This document shows positions 1 to 11,495 of a stretch of 64,000 bases of DNA, piece by piece. This stretch comes from Austropuccinia psidii (Eukaryota > Basidiomycota > Pucciniomycetes > Pucciniales > Sphaerophragmiaceae), in NCBI GenBank assembly GCA_023105745.1, contig JALGQZ010000013.1:1275501-1339500 (forward strand). The letters are read 5' to 3'. The notes below the pieces were generated by a model, which had not been told where the DNA came from, did not search any database, and saw nothing but the letters and a program-made list of their open reading frames with translations. Numbering within the stretch: position 1 is the first letter of the stretch; every line of letters begins with the position of its first letter. A program made the translations under genes and the position numbers.

Positions 1-446
1 TTTCTTTTGTATCAAAAAAAAGATTTCCATCCCCTTTCAACTGTCTTGACCCCCTCTGTACATGTCTTGCACTTCGCCAAATTGAAAATGGAAATTGATT
101 TTTCAAAAAAAAAACCTAGAATCATGGAAATTCTTTGAAAGACATCAACAATGTTTCATCATACAACAAAACCTCTTCCATAAATTATCAATAATGACAA
201 AAATAACTCATTTTTGGCTATTCTTTTCAAATAAAACATAAATTATTTAATTTAGGTGACAAATTCTTGAAAATGACCCTCACTTAAATTAATTCAAAAG
301 TCAATGTGTACTTTGAAAGAAATATTAAAGATTAAAAAAAAGAATTAAAAAAATATTAATTTTAAATAGTTTTATTTTACCAATAAAATCTTCACTCAAT
401 TTTATACCATTAAATTAATTACATAAATAAATGTTCTTGATGAAAT
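1..446. other. AT-rich flank, no gene seen
   Basis: I see no coding pattern here. The DNA is AT-rich with short A runs and lies downstream of the 3' end of the first Harbinger relic. It could hold that transposon's terminal sequence, but I could not pair a terminal inverted repeat. Confidence 0.5.
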
Positions 447-1284
447 TCATAATTGCCTATTTCTCCATACCAAATTAATTGGTTTAATTTTTTCACAAAT
501 ATTTATTACATCTTCCCCAATTTCATTATTGGAAAGATTTTCTGCATGTTGTGGATCATCATCTTCATATAAATCAAATCATTCATCACCAATTTGTTTT
601 AACATATTATTTAAAATCATGCAAGAATCAACCCAACTAACAAAATATTAAATTTCATGATTATCCCTAATTTGATTTTGCATTTCCCTTAGAGAAAACC
701 ACCTACCCTTCAAAATCTCAATGTAATGCTTCATTCTGACCCTTTATTTTGTGATAAAGTAATTCAAAGAATGGTTGTCTTGATTCTGTGCTACGACTCC
801 CTTATATTCTTGAACAACACAAGGAGAGCTTTCATATTATTAATTGGCAATTAAGTATTGATCCTTTTCATAAAACTCCATGAGGTGTTTGTGCTATTTT
901 CATATGTTGATAGACATTTAAATCATGAAGTGACCCAGTAAAACCAACATGTAGAGTAGTGAACTATTTGTTTATATTTCAAAACAATTATACTAACATA
1001 GAATACCTTAATTTGGAACAATCAGTAAACATTAAAATAAAGAATAAAAATTTAACAGCTTACCTATTTTTGAAATCAAAATAGGCTTTACCATCATTGG
1101 GAGGACATTGTGATAATAGTATGAGACTCCCATCAATAAGCCCAATGCACCCTGGGAATCCTTCTGCTTGAATTACTTGAGACATCTCTCTTTTTTGTTC
1201 TATTGTTGGCCACACAATCGCTTTGTGCTTCAACTTCATTAATATCTGGATCACTCTTTGAGTGTACAACACAATATCCCCATG
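447..1284 (-). pseudogene. PIF/Harbinger transposase, 3' part (HARBI1-like), split by an LTR element
   Basis: Reading on the minus strand from 1284, the frame gives a HARBI1-type DDE nuclease core with GFPGCIGLIDGS, in which the first catalytic Asp is kept. An intron with a gtaagc donor follows the KNR codons near 1062. The next exon gives HVGFTGSLHD, matching the conserved Harbinger 'GxPGSxHD' block. The C-terminal block reads RMKHYIEILKGRWFSL, where the family normally has a catalytic Glu in a V-E-R/H context; here it looks like Lys. Several in-frame stops lie between 880 and 1040. The frame ends at 447-449. The 5' half lies at 11496-11890, beyond the Ty3 element inserted at 1285. PIF/Harbinger transposases cut and paste DNA using a DDE catalytic triad. 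This copy is dead. Confidence 0.88.
1280..1284. repeat. Target-site duplication CCATG (left)
   Basis: Five bases CCATG directly before the 5' LTR are repeated at 11491-11495 directly after the 3' LTR. Five bp is the usual duplication length for Ty3/gypsy integrases. Removing the element and one copy restores the Harbinger reading frame. Confidence 0.95.
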
Positions 1285-2026
1285 TGTAACAACCACTCAC
1301 CAGGGGTAAGGGTATTCATCAATACACCCACTCAAACACCTCAAATCAGCAGATCCACTATCTGCATCAGCATTCAGTTTCAGCAATCTTCCTTGCTGAA
1401 ACATGCATACAGCTTGGTACTTCAATACAGCCTGTCAACATCTGTACAGGTTGGATTCACCCAATACAGTTTCAATACACCAGCATGAAACTGTTTGATC
1501 ACGCAAATACACCACACCTCTTGTACAGGACCTGTATTGTCCAGACTCAATTCAATCATTCAATCCTCTCATGAAAATTCTTCCTCTGGATCAGGGCTGG
1601 TGATTCTCACATATACCAGCCCCTCTTTCTCCCCCCTGGGGACCTTTCCCCAATTAATTAATTTAGTTATTTATTATTTTATGAATATTCTTATCCTTAT
1701 TTTGGGTATTATATTTATTTAATATTAAGTTAGTCTTTGCATTTCTCTCTTTGCCTGTACAGTATGAGTTGGGTGGCCATATTCTTATTAACCCTTCTCT
1801 TTTCATTCTGACAGGTTGAAACAGTGGACTTGGAATTGTTTGTGGTTGGCTCTTCTATTGTTTACTCTTATTTATTTTGTTGCTGCTTTCTCATATTCTT
1901 TATTTTAGTAATTCATCTCTTGCACTATTAAGTGTATTCCTTCTTACCATATCTCTGAGCCCTCCATAAGTGAGTCCCAGTTTACTGAGTGCCAGGCCCT
2001 CTTCACTTCAAAGAGCCCCTGTGACA
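1285..2026 (+). repeat. 5' LTR (742 bp)
   Basis: Starts TGTAACAACCACTCACC and ends CCCCTGTGACA. It matches 10730-11490 along its length. It holds several TGTACAG words. A further truncated inverted copy lies at about 12515-13195. I could not identify a tRNA primer-binding site just after it (the sequence is TTAAATTAATTAACTC), so priming may differ from the usual tRNA mode or the site has decayed. Confidence 0.96.
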
Positions 2027-2753
2027 TTAAATTAATTAACTCATATGGATTCTTTCTTTTCATTCTTTTATAATCATTTCTCTCATTCATCAATTATGAC
2101 CTTTAATGATCTTATAATTCTTAATGATTATGATTTTCTCTCTTATCAATTTTCATGTCATTCATTTCATTTATATGAAAATTAATTCTTTCTTCTTTCT
2201 TAATCATTGCTGACCATTTCATTCACTTCGTTTTATTCTTATCAAAGCAAATTTTTCTGTTTTCTCATTCAGGTCTTATTTAGGAATTATTGATTGGATT
2301 ATTCATTGGGTTTCATTGTGTTTATTGATTCAGTGATTCAGGATTTCTCATTTGGATTGGATTGATTGACTTTGAATTCTCAAGATATTTTATTGATCCT
2401 CAAGAATTGATTTTGACTCATCAATATATTCAAATTGATTTCTGAAGATTTTGAATTTATTGATTGATTCCTCAAGACCTTGGTTTCATATTAAAGACAC
2501 TGATTTATTGATTGATTGATTATTGATTCAATATTGATTTATTGTTGATTTACTCAAGATTATTGATATTTGATTTGAATTTAATTTATTGTTGATTATT
2601 GATTGAATTGATTGATTGTTTATTGAAGTTGATTTCACCTCAAGAATGGAATTGATTCCTCAAGACTCATCAAGATTTTTATTGTGATTGATTTGGCCAA
2701 GTTCTGATTTCTGTTCTCAATACCATCAAGTTTATTTTATTCAAATTCTGTTC
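2027..2753 (+). other. Leader of the Ty3/gypsy element
   Basis: About 700 bp between LTR and gag. The second half (about 2380-2640) is a low-complexity stretch built from ATTGATT-type words. No gene is seen. Confidence 0.7.
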
Positions 2754-4117
2754 ATGATGCCAGTTCAGCATAGTCCCCCAGAAAAAAACACTAGGTCCCA
2801 AAAAATTTTAGCTGTTCTCACTCCTACAGCAAGGGCTCCTCTTGACCGCACACCATCAGTTCATCAACTGAGTGCAAACTTGGACAGAGGACCACCAATG
2901 GAAGGAGCAGCACCCTCAAAAAGAGGTGGAATTAAATCTAGAAGATCAAGATCCTTTTCTGGACTTTTGGGTGGCTACCCTGGCATGTCTGAAGGTGCAA
3001 GAGCAAGATTAGGGGAAGTTGAAGATGAAGAGGGGGAAAAGTCTGTGGAAGAGGAAGATTCTTGGGAGATTGGAGTGGCAGATGCCTTGGCAAATGCTCC
3101 AGAGGTGCCTCAGGGCTCTAATCTATCCCTTTCTAGTAAACCTCTTGTCTCTCAAACTGATCCAAGTCTCCTCAAGATGATATAGCAGATGACTCAACTC
3201 ATGGGGCAGCTCACTCAAGCAGTTGCTCCCAGGGACAATTCCAAAGCCCCTGCTTTTAAGACTCCATCCATGAAGGCACCTGATTCTTTTGATGGTACTA
3301 AGGCTCATAAATTGAGAGGATTTATCCAATCCTGTCAATTAATCTTACATAATGATCCAGCAAATTTCTTCTCTGACAGGAAGAAAGTTCTTTACTCAAC
3401 TTCTGTTCTCACTGGCAGAGCTGGAAAGTGGATTGAACCCTATCTCTCAAATATTTCCAATGAAGACCCTTCTTATCTCCTTAAAAATTGGCCATTATTT
3501 AAATCTCAATTGTTCACTCTGTTTGGTGACCCCAATGAAGTCAGGAAAGCTGAACAAGAGTTGGACAACTTGAGGATGAGGGAAAGTGGTCATGTATCCT
3601 TGTACATTGCTGATTTCAGAAGCTTAATGTCAAGAATTGAATATTGGGGGAATGAGCTTATATCCATGCTTACAGAAGAGGATTGGCATAAAGATTATTG
3701 GATCAGTTGGCTTCTCACCCTGGAACTTTTGATACTCTTCAAGAACTTATGGATGTCACTTTAAAATTGGACACAAGATATCATGAGAGGCAGAAAGAAA
3801 AGGGTGGCAATCAATAGAAGAAGCCTCCTGTCAATGGATCCAATCAATCTAGGCCTCCTCAAAACACATCTTCAAAGAGGCCTCACCAGAAGAAAAACAA
3901 GAAGGGCAAGCAGTTTCAATCTTCAAAGGACAAGCCTCATGCTGCTCTCCTCAATAAGGACAATAAATTAATTGGTTCTGAAAAGGAGAGGAGGATTAAA
4001 GAGGGGTTGTGTACTTATTGTGGTGGAAAGAACCCAATTGAAAAATGCTTCAAGAGACCTCAGAACAAGCCTGGGTCATCATCAAGAGGCTTCCCTAGCA
4101 AGCAGGGAAAAGCCTGA
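2754..4117 (+). pseudogene. gag: Gag polyprotein, frameshifted
   Basis: The frame opens at two adjacent ATGs (2754, 2757). An acidic, Ser/Pro-rich N-terminal stretch is followed by the Ty3/gypsy capsid region (PDSFDGTKAHKLRGFIQSCQ onward, about 3280-3640). There is a TAG inside the frame at about 3183. A frameshift near 3650 moves the frame so that HAYRRGLA and SHPGTFDTLQELMDVTL can be read, with another stop between them. A nucleocapsid-like knuckle near 4010-4050 reads CTYCGGKNPIEKC; in a canonical CCHC knuckle the Asn position is His, so this knuckle is probably broken. Gag normally forms the particle and binds RNA. This copy cannot make it. Confidence 0.9.
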
Positions 4118-4170
4118 GTGGGGATCATGATGTGTTCAATGGTTCTCACTTATTTCCTTCAAGAGCATAA

Positions 4171-7100
4171 TTGTGCACTCTGAATACTAGTGTCAAGAAA
4201 TCTTTAAATTCTCTTATTTTCTCTTCTGTATCTGATATTCTTTATAGTATTCTCATTGATTCTGGTGCTACAAACTCCTTTATTGCAAAGAATTTTGTTC
4301 TCAAGTACTCATTGACTCTGTCAGAGCTCCCTGAAAAGATTCCTCTTTTCATTCTGGATTCTAATGAATCCCCTGGCTTTTTCATCACCCATTATACCAA
4401 GTGGGTAGTTTACTTGCCTTCCTTCCCAAGCTTTGAATGGGACTTCTTTATCATAGATTCACCGAAGGGAGAAGACCTGATATTGGGCTATGATTTCCTT
4501 TACCATTTTAATCCCATTATTGATTGTAAAAATGGATTGATCACCTATGATTCTAGTGGTATTATTCCTTCTACTAGTAATGACTTTGCCACTGCTGTCA
4601 ACAGTGTTGCTCTGGTTGGTGAGCTTAAGACACCTTCCCTTCCATCATTCCCTCTCAGTCATTACTTCCATTAAGAGATGAAGTCTTCAAAGAGATAAAA
4701 GATGTTGGAGAAGATGTTGCTATATCTTCACTTCATCTCTTTCAAGGGGATATGGACCTTCCTCCTTTATCTTTTCATGCCTCCCTGGAGAAGCAGTGGG
4801 ATGAGGAGGAAGAGCCAGAACAAATTGAAACTGTGTTGAAGGTAGTCCCTCCTGTTTATCACCAATATTTGGATGTATTCTCCAAGGTGAAGGCAGAGAA
4901 ACTTCCTCCACACTGCGCCTGTGATCATCATATCAAATTGGAGGGTCTTTTACCTCCAATTGGTGTTATCTACTCATTATCAAATCAATATTCAGAAACA
5001 CTACGGGCCTAAATTTCAGAGAATGTAGAGAAATGTTTCATAAGACCAAGCTCCTCTTCAACAGGAGCACCTGTCCTTTTTGTTAAGAAAAAGGATGGAG
5101 GTCTTTGTTTGTGTGTTGACTACCGCAAACTGAATGCTGTTACTAGGAAGAACAGGTATCCTGTTCCTTCTATGAACCAGCTTCTTACCGTATTCAAAGG
5201 TTCCACTATCTTCTCCAAGATATGCTTGCTTGGTGCATATAACCTTCTGAAAATCAAAAAGGGGGATGAGCACTTAACTGCCTTTAGAACCAAATATGGT
5301 AGTTATGAGTATTTGGTCATTCTATTTGGTTTGAACAATGCTCCTGCTTCTTTCCAGAATCTAGTAAATGATATCTTTGCAGATTTCTTGTATTTGTTTG
5401 TTGTGATTAATTTAGATGATATTATGGTCTTTTCTAGTTCTGAGGAGGAACATGTCAAGCATGTGGCCTCTGTCCTCAAAAGACTGAGGGACAATAATTT
5501 GTTTGCCAAAGCCTCCAAGTGTGTATTCCATGCCTCAAGTGTGGAATACTTAGGCTATGTTGTTTCAAGTGATGGCCTTAAGATGTATTCTTCAAAAGGT
5601 CAGCAAATCCTCAATTGGCCTCAGCGCAAAAATATCAAGGCCCTTCAATCTTTTCTTGGCTTTGCCAATTTTTATTGTCATTTCATAAAATATTATCCTA
5701 AAAAAATCACTTCTCCCACTTCCCTTCTGAAAAAAGATTCTCCCTTCATCTTCAATGAGGAAGATCTTAGCCAGTTTCAATCACTCAAAGAAGCTTTCAC
5801 TACTGCTCCTATCTTATCTCATTTCAATCCCTCTCTACCTACTATTGTAGAGACTGATGCTTCTGATTATGCTTTGGGTGCTGTACTGAGCCAGGTGAAT
5901 GACTCAGGAAAGCATTCCATTGCATTTGATAGTTGCAAGCTTCTCCCAGCTGAGCTGAAATGTGAAATTCATGACAAGGAACTCCTTGGCATAGTTTGGG
6001 CTCTCAAGTGCTGGAGAGCATTTCTTCTCTCTCTTTCCAATTCTTTTGAGGTCTTGACAGACCACTCTTCCTTGCATCATTTTATGTCTTCCAAAGTTCT
6101 TACTTGTCATAAGGCCCGTTGGGCTGAGTTTCTTTCAGAATTTCACTTCACTATCACTTACTTCCCAGGAAGGCTGTCTACTTTACCAGATGCCTTGTCA
6201 CATTGGGACAATGTGTACCCAGAGAGCGGGGTGGACTTCATCAGCAAGAATCCTCAAACTTTTCATCAAGTAATCAAGAAAGATGGAATTCAAGAGTCAA
6301 GATTCTTTTCAATCAAAGTGGAAGTATTTTCAGATTTAGTTGACAAGATTCAAAAAGAAGTATGGTAAGAAAAAGACTATGGAGAAATACTCAAGCAACT
6401 AGCAAGAGGTGAATCAGTTTCAGATTATTCTCTTGAACCTCAAGCCAAGTTGTTATTATTCAAAGATAGAGTGGTAATCCCAAGAAATGAAGAACTTCAA
6501 CTCAATATTCTTCAAAGGCGTCATGACTCACCTTTGGCAGGCCATCCTGGCCAGGAGAAGACCCTCAAGCTCATCAAGAGGGATTTCTATTGTGCTGGCA
6601 TGAATCAATTCATCAAGGACTATGTGTCCTCATGTCAGCAATGTTCAAGAAACAAGAACATTAATCACAAGAAGTTTGGACTACTCAAGCCTCTTCAAAT
6701 TCCATCTGGTCCTTGGAATTCCTTATCAATGGACTTTATCACTCAATTGCCCTTGTCAAACAGCTTTGACTCAATTCTAGTAGTTGTGTACAGGTTTTCA
6801 AAAATTGCAATCTTCATTCCAGCTTATGGAACAATAACTGCTTTGGACTTAGCTCAAATCTTCATTAGTCATGTATTTTCCAAGCATGGCCTTCCAGTCA
6901 GTATTGTCAGTGATAGAGGATCCTTATTTGTTTCATCATTCTGGACTCAATTATGTCAACAGCTCAAGATATCAAGAGATCTTTCAACTGCTTTTCATCC
7001 TGAAACAGATGGACAGACAGAGAGGGTCAATCAGATTCTAGAACAGTACCTTTGGATGTATGTCAGTTACCAGCAAGATGACTGGCACACCTGGCTCCCT

Positions 7101-7797
7101 CTGGCTGAATTTGCCTATAATAATGCAGAACATTCATCAACAAAGCAATCACCTTTTTTGACCATTTATGGAAGAAATCCCAAATTTTACTCAATCCATA
7201 TTTCTCAAGATTCACCTGCTGGAAAGTTATCAACAAAACTCCAATCAGTACAGCAAGTTGTCAAAGAATAATTAAAGTCAGCAATAAGGAGATTCAAGAA
7301 GTATGTAGATAGAAATAGAGCAATTCCACCTGATTTCCAACCTGGGGACAAAGTATGGCTAGCTTCCAAGAACATCAAGACAACAAGACCCACCAAGAAA
7401 TTATCAGAAAGATAGTTGGGACCTTTTGAAGTTCTGAAGAAGATTGGCAGCCATGCATATCACCTCAAGTTGCCTCAGCAATGGAAGTCAGTTCACCCTG
7501 TATTCCATGTGTCTTTATTAGAACCAGTGAAGCATTCAACTATCCCAAATCAACATCAATTGCCACCACCACCAGTCTTAGTGGAGGAGCAAGAAGAATG
7601 GGAAGTAGCTCAGGCTCTGGACCTAAAACTCAAGAGAGGTAATTTATGGTATCTTGTAGAGTGGAAAGGATTAAGTTCAGACCCAGAAAGAACCACTTGG
7701 GAACCAGATTCCAACCTTACCAACTCACCAGACCTTGTCAAGGACTTTCATTCATTGTATCCAGACAAGCCTGGCCCAAATACCTCAAGAGTTTTAT
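4171..7797 (+). pseudogene. pol: Pol polyprotein (PR-RT-RNaseH-IN-chromodomain), multiple breaks
   Basis: Domains in order: aspartic protease with LIDSGATNS (about 4250), reverse transcriptase (DYRKLN at about 5115, LDDIMVFS at about 5410), RNase H (ETDASDYALGAVLSQ at about 5850), integrase with an HHCC-like zinc region (6510-6650) and DDE residues in SMDFI, SDRG and TERVNQ (6725-7035), then a chromodomain with YLVEWKGL and TTWEP (about 7650-7710). The frame is broken by a shift near 4670, by stops near 5010, 6368, 7270 and 7413, and elsewhere. RT motif A, usually F-S-K-I-D-L in this group, reads FSKICLLGAYN, so a catalytic Asp is lost. A chromodomain after integrase is the mark of chromoviruses and targets integration to modified chromatin. 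Confidence 0.95.
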
Positions 7798-8280
7798 TTT
7801 ATGGTGCTTGGTGGGGAGAAGAAGTTATGAAAGTAAGTTCCTCTCCTGGCATGCACCTTCAAGGGGGTATTCTACCCATATGTTGTTGTAAGCATCACCT
7901 TTGCCACTTTTTGAGAACTTGTCAATTATTTGGACAGGTTCAGGAAGCATGCAACATCAATACCCTCCATTTGGACCTTATCAAGATATGGCCAAATGTC
8001 TCTTCCTTTCTTTTTCTTTCTTTTTATTTTCTTTTTATTTATCATTTCATTTATTCCAATCATCATAATTCAAGACATTTGTTACTTCAAGTCATCTATG
8101 GCAACTCATTTCAGAAGTCATTATGGCAATTCATTTCAGAAGTCATTTATGGCAATTTATTTCAGTTTTATGGTGCTTGGTGGGGAGTGGGAGTTATGAA
8201 AGTAAGTTCCATCTCCTGGTATGCATCCCTGAGGGTTCTACTTCTTGTAAAACATTACCTTGGCCACTCTGTGAGCATCA
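7795..8280 (+). repeat. Diverged direct duplication plus short tandem repeat after pol
   Basis: A block starting TTTTATGGTGCTTGGTGGGGAG at about 7795 recurs at about 8166, both running on through TTATGAAAGTAAGTTCC and a CTCCTGG word. Just before the second copy, three copies of a roughly 25-bp unit containing ATGGCAA..CATTTCAGAAG lie at 8097-8166. The function is unknown. The open frame running from the chromodomain through this block is probably fortuitous. Confidence 0.75.
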
Positions 8281-8565
8281 AATGCTTGGTTTTCATCTTT
8301 TCAGACATTTCTTGGCCAAAAATCAAGCAACTCACCACAAGAAGGACAAACCATCAGGAGTTTCTTTATTTCTGTTTCTCTACTCTCTTTTTCTCTCATT
8401 TTCTTTCTTTTCTTTACTTGTATAATTTTGTTTTCTTTTTATTTCTTTAAAGCAGAAGCATCCCCTCCCAAATCATGTATTGGGAGGTTCTATTATTTTT
8501 TTATTTTTTAGTATTTATAAGAGTGGGGATAGAAGTCAAACCAAACACAAACAAGGATAAGGAAG
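8281..8565. other. Spacer between pol duplication and antisense gene
   Basis: Pyrimidine-rich, TTTCT-repetitive DNA. No coding signal that I trust. Confidence 0.5.
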
Positions 8566-9800
8566 CTAGTTATCTCTACCTAATTCATCAAAAGTTTTCT
8601 GAAAATCATTTATTAACTCATCTTCATACCAGGCAAATTTTGCAGCCATCTCTTCAGAAGAAGTACCTGGAATAGTCCTGTCATTGGCATACATAATCAC
8701 CTCTCTGCTATTTCTATCAACCCTCCTGAATAATCTGGCCACAGCTTCTTGGTTTTCACTTGCCACATTGGGATCTTCTCTGGTAACCCGGATAGGCAAA
8801 CATTATCTTCTTTGAAAAACTTGAGCAGCAGGAAATGGCAAAGGGGACAATCCATCTCTTCTTCTTCTGGAGCTGGCCACAGGTTGGAGTTGGTGGGAGG
8901 TGGTTATGGGTGAGTTTCTGGATTGCTGAACTTGTTATGGTCTTACTGCTGGGTTCAAGGCAGGCCTGGTATGTGAAGTACTGGGTGAAGGAGGAGGAAT
9001 GGTAGTAGGGATGGAAGCAAGAATTGGTTGCAAGGTTCTGGGAGTACTGGGAATTACTTGACTTTGAAATCTGTTGGCAAGGGGTTGAGTAGAGGAATTT
9101 CTGGATGGATGGACAGCTGAATGAGGAACAACTTGAACTTCTTCACCATCCAACTCATCACTTCCTTCAGCATCTGGATCAGTGGGGGAATCATCAATCC
9201 TTCTTGTTCTATTCACTACCTTCACTACCCCTTCAGTATTGGTCCTTGAGATTGGGACCTCTGAGCTGGAATATATGGGCCTACCACCAACTTAAATTGG
9301 CCCTCCAACACTAGTCCACCTTGCCACATCCCTCTGCCTGGAACCAGTCACTACATCAAAATATCAGTACCAATTCAATCAAGATATGCAAATCACTCAC
9401 ATTGAGAAAATCCTTAAGTTGCATCAAGAGTAGGTTCCTCAGAGACTGCGAATTCTTGCGCAAAAGGCCCATCCTTTCTACTCCATAAATACCTCCTGAC
9501 GTTGGAAGACAACACCCCGGTACAACAACATGGTTTCTTTCCAATGAAGCAAAAATGACATTTTGAAGATTGGGGATTGTAGTGTTGAAAACAATCCTTA
9601 CCCTTGGTCAAACATTCAGTACAGGCAGGATCAAGAACTTCAACTGCTCTGTATCCATCATAGGTTTGGGAGGGATCAAATCGACCAGAAGAAGCCATGG
9701 AGGGTGAAGATAATTGACTGAAGATGCCAGAACCACAAAGAACAGATGGTGGCAGTGCAGAAGGAGAAGATTCAGTTAGTTCAGTCAGTTTGGAACTCAT
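8566..9800 (-). pseudogene. Antisense accessory gene of the Ty3 element: zinc-cluster-like protein
   Basis: A two-exon gene on the strand opposite gag-pol, between pol and the 3' LTR. Exon 1 (9800-9401) starts at an ATG reading MSSKLTELTESS; another in-frame ATG lies upstream at 9854. Near residue 60 it has the pattern C-x2-C-x6-C-x10-C-x2-C-x6-C (CTECLTKGKDC, then CHFCFIGKKPC), the spacing of a fungal Zn2Cys6 cluster. A 50-bp intron (9400-9351, gtgagt..tag) leads to exon 2, which stays in one frame to 8566. It has a Pro/Ser-rich middle and a helical, acidic C-terminus (ENQEAVARLFRRVDRNS, then FAWYEDELINDF). Four in-frame TAA codons break this copy. A similar cysteine pattern occurs in the gene at 57702. 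I recall related proteins in Austropuccinia elements, but the function is not known to me. Confidence 0.78.
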
Positions 9801-9929
9801 AACTGAAGAATATGCAAGCAGAAGATTCAAGACATCAGAATCAGTCCACTCCATATCAAAAAAATTGACCTCAAGGAAATGGGGGCCATAACTCAATTAT
9901 GCCCCCCCTCAAAGCCTCTAAGGTGAGGA

Positions 9930-10230
9930 TTCATACCCCTTTGGGGCTGAATTCAACACCCAGGGCCTCCCCTGCAACTTTGGGGAGGCCAAGATCTTGA
10001 TGGTCCTGGACCCCATCAATGGGTCCAGGCCATGTATGGTGAGTTTTGGTTCTGTGCCAATTCTTGGCCCCATGGTATCCCTGGGTCCCCGGCAAAATTG
10101 GGCCCAGGGGGTCCATTTTGGTCCTGGGGAACTCCAATAGCCCCCACAGACCGCGGACCGTAGGACCCCAGGAGACAGAAATGGCCATACATCATCAAAT
10201 CACCAAGAACCCCAAAAAAGGCCCAAAAAG
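9930..10230. promoter_or_regulatory. GC-rich island upstream of the antisense gene
   Basis: About 300 bp rich in GGCCC, GGGTCC and CCCAGG words stands out from the AT-rich element around it. It lies just 5' of the antisense gene and could be its promoter region. The small open frames across it on both strands read as artefacts of composition. Confidence 0.4.
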
Positions 10231-10729
10231 CCATGAAATCAAATTTTATCAAGATTCATCATAGAAGAGTCCACATCCCAAGATCATTATAGAGGGCTGT
10301 TTGAGGCAATTTCCGAGGACAATGGGGACAAGACCCCTTGAAGGCATTATTCAAGAATTTCTTTTGATTGGGCCTTGCCAAATGAGTACACTTCATATAC
10401 TCATTGGGCATCATTGTTTGAGCACAAGAGCTCAGTGGCCATCATTTTGGGATACATCCCAAGGCCATACCCCAAGGACAAAGATTGATTGAATCAGAAG
10501 AAAAAAAGGCATATTTCAAAGTGGAATACTTACTCAAAACTTGAAAGAAGGGGGGAATCAATTTAATTTGACAGAGAAGAATTGAAGAAGGATTTTCAGG
10601 ATAATGGTCAAGAGGAAAAGAAAATTAAATAGAAAATTTTTGAAAAAAATGTGGGGATATTGAGATGCCACTCAACAGTGGCAGGGTATTATGGTGTTCA
10701 GGAGCCCACCAGTTTCAAAAGGGGGATAC
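10231..10729. other. Spacer before the 3' LTR, with polypurine tract
   Basis: No gene seen. The last 14 bases hold AAAAGGGGGAT, fitting a plus-strand polypurine primer next to the LTR. Confidence 0.7.
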
Positions 10730-11490
10730 TGTAACAACCACTCACCAGGGGTAAGGGTATTCATCAATACACCCACTCAAACACCTCAATTCAGAAGATC
10801 CACAATTTGCATCAGCATTCAGTTTCAGCAATCTTCCTTGCTGAAACATGCATACAGCTTGGTACTTTAATACAGCCTGTCAACATCTGTACAGGTTGGA
10901 TTCACCCAATACAGTTTGGATACACCAGCATGAAACTCTATGATCACTCAAATACACCACACCTCTTGTACAGGTTCTGTACAGCTGTACAGGATCTGTA
11001 TTGGCCAGACTCAATTCAATCATTCAATCCCCTCATGGAAATTCTTCCTCTGGATCAGGGCTGGTGATTCTCACATATACCAGCCCCTCTTTCTTCCCCC
11101 TGGGGACTTTTCCCCAGTTAATTAATTTAGTTATTTATTATTTTATGAATATTATTATCCTTATTTTGGGTATTATATTTATTTAATATTAAGTTAGTCT
11201 TTGCATTTCTCTCTTTGCCTGTACAGTATGAGTTGGGTGGCCATATCCTTATTAACCCTTCTCTTTTCATTCTGACAGGTTGAAACAGTGGACTTGGACT
11301 TGTTTGTGGTTGGCTCTTCTATTCTTTACTCTTATTTCTTTTTTTGCTGCTTTCTCATATTCTTTATTTTAGTAATTCATCTCTTGTACTCTTAGGTGTA
11401 TTCCTTCTTACCATATCTCTGAGCCCTCCATAAGTGAGTCCCAGTTTACTGAGTGCCAGGCCCTCTTCACTTCAAAGAGCCCCTGTGACA
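10730..11490 (+). repeat. 3' LTR (761 bp)
   Basis: Matches the 5' LTR. It carries an extra segment at about 10975-10995, making a cluster of TGTACAG words. It ends GTGACA, followed by CCATG. Confidence 0.96.
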
Positions 11491-11495
11491 CCATG
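11491..11495. repeat. Target-site duplication CCATG (right)
   Basis: Second copy of the five-base duplication at 1280-1284. Confidence 0.95.

Larger units (their letters stand above)
1285..11490 (+). mobile_element. Complete but decayed Ty3/gypsy (chromovirus-type) LTR retrotransposon
   Basis: Two direct LTRs (1285-2026 and 10730-11490) begin TGTAAC and end GTGACA. They bracket gag and then pol in the order protease, RT, RNase H, integrase, chromodomain, which is the Ty3/gypsy order. The flanks carry the same 5 bases, CCATG, at 1280-1284 and 11491-11495, a target-site duplication proving transposition. A purine-rich tract (AAAAGGGGGAT) directly precedes the 3' LTR. The LTRs differ by scattered substitutions and one indel of about 20 bp near the CTGTACAG repeats, so the insertion is not recent. 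The insertion splits a Harbinger transposase gene. Between pol and the 3' LTR an extra spliced gene runs on the opposite strand. Confidence 0.97.

Noticed and set aside
7798..8450. Open frame continuing from the chromodomain
   Set aside because: It becomes Phe/Leu-rich low-complexity and covers a diverged duplication. The chromodomain protein probably ended near 7797.
10046..10492. Short plus and minus frames in the GC-rich island
   Set aside because: Overlapping frames on both strands with Pro/Gly-rich products are expected from the base composition.
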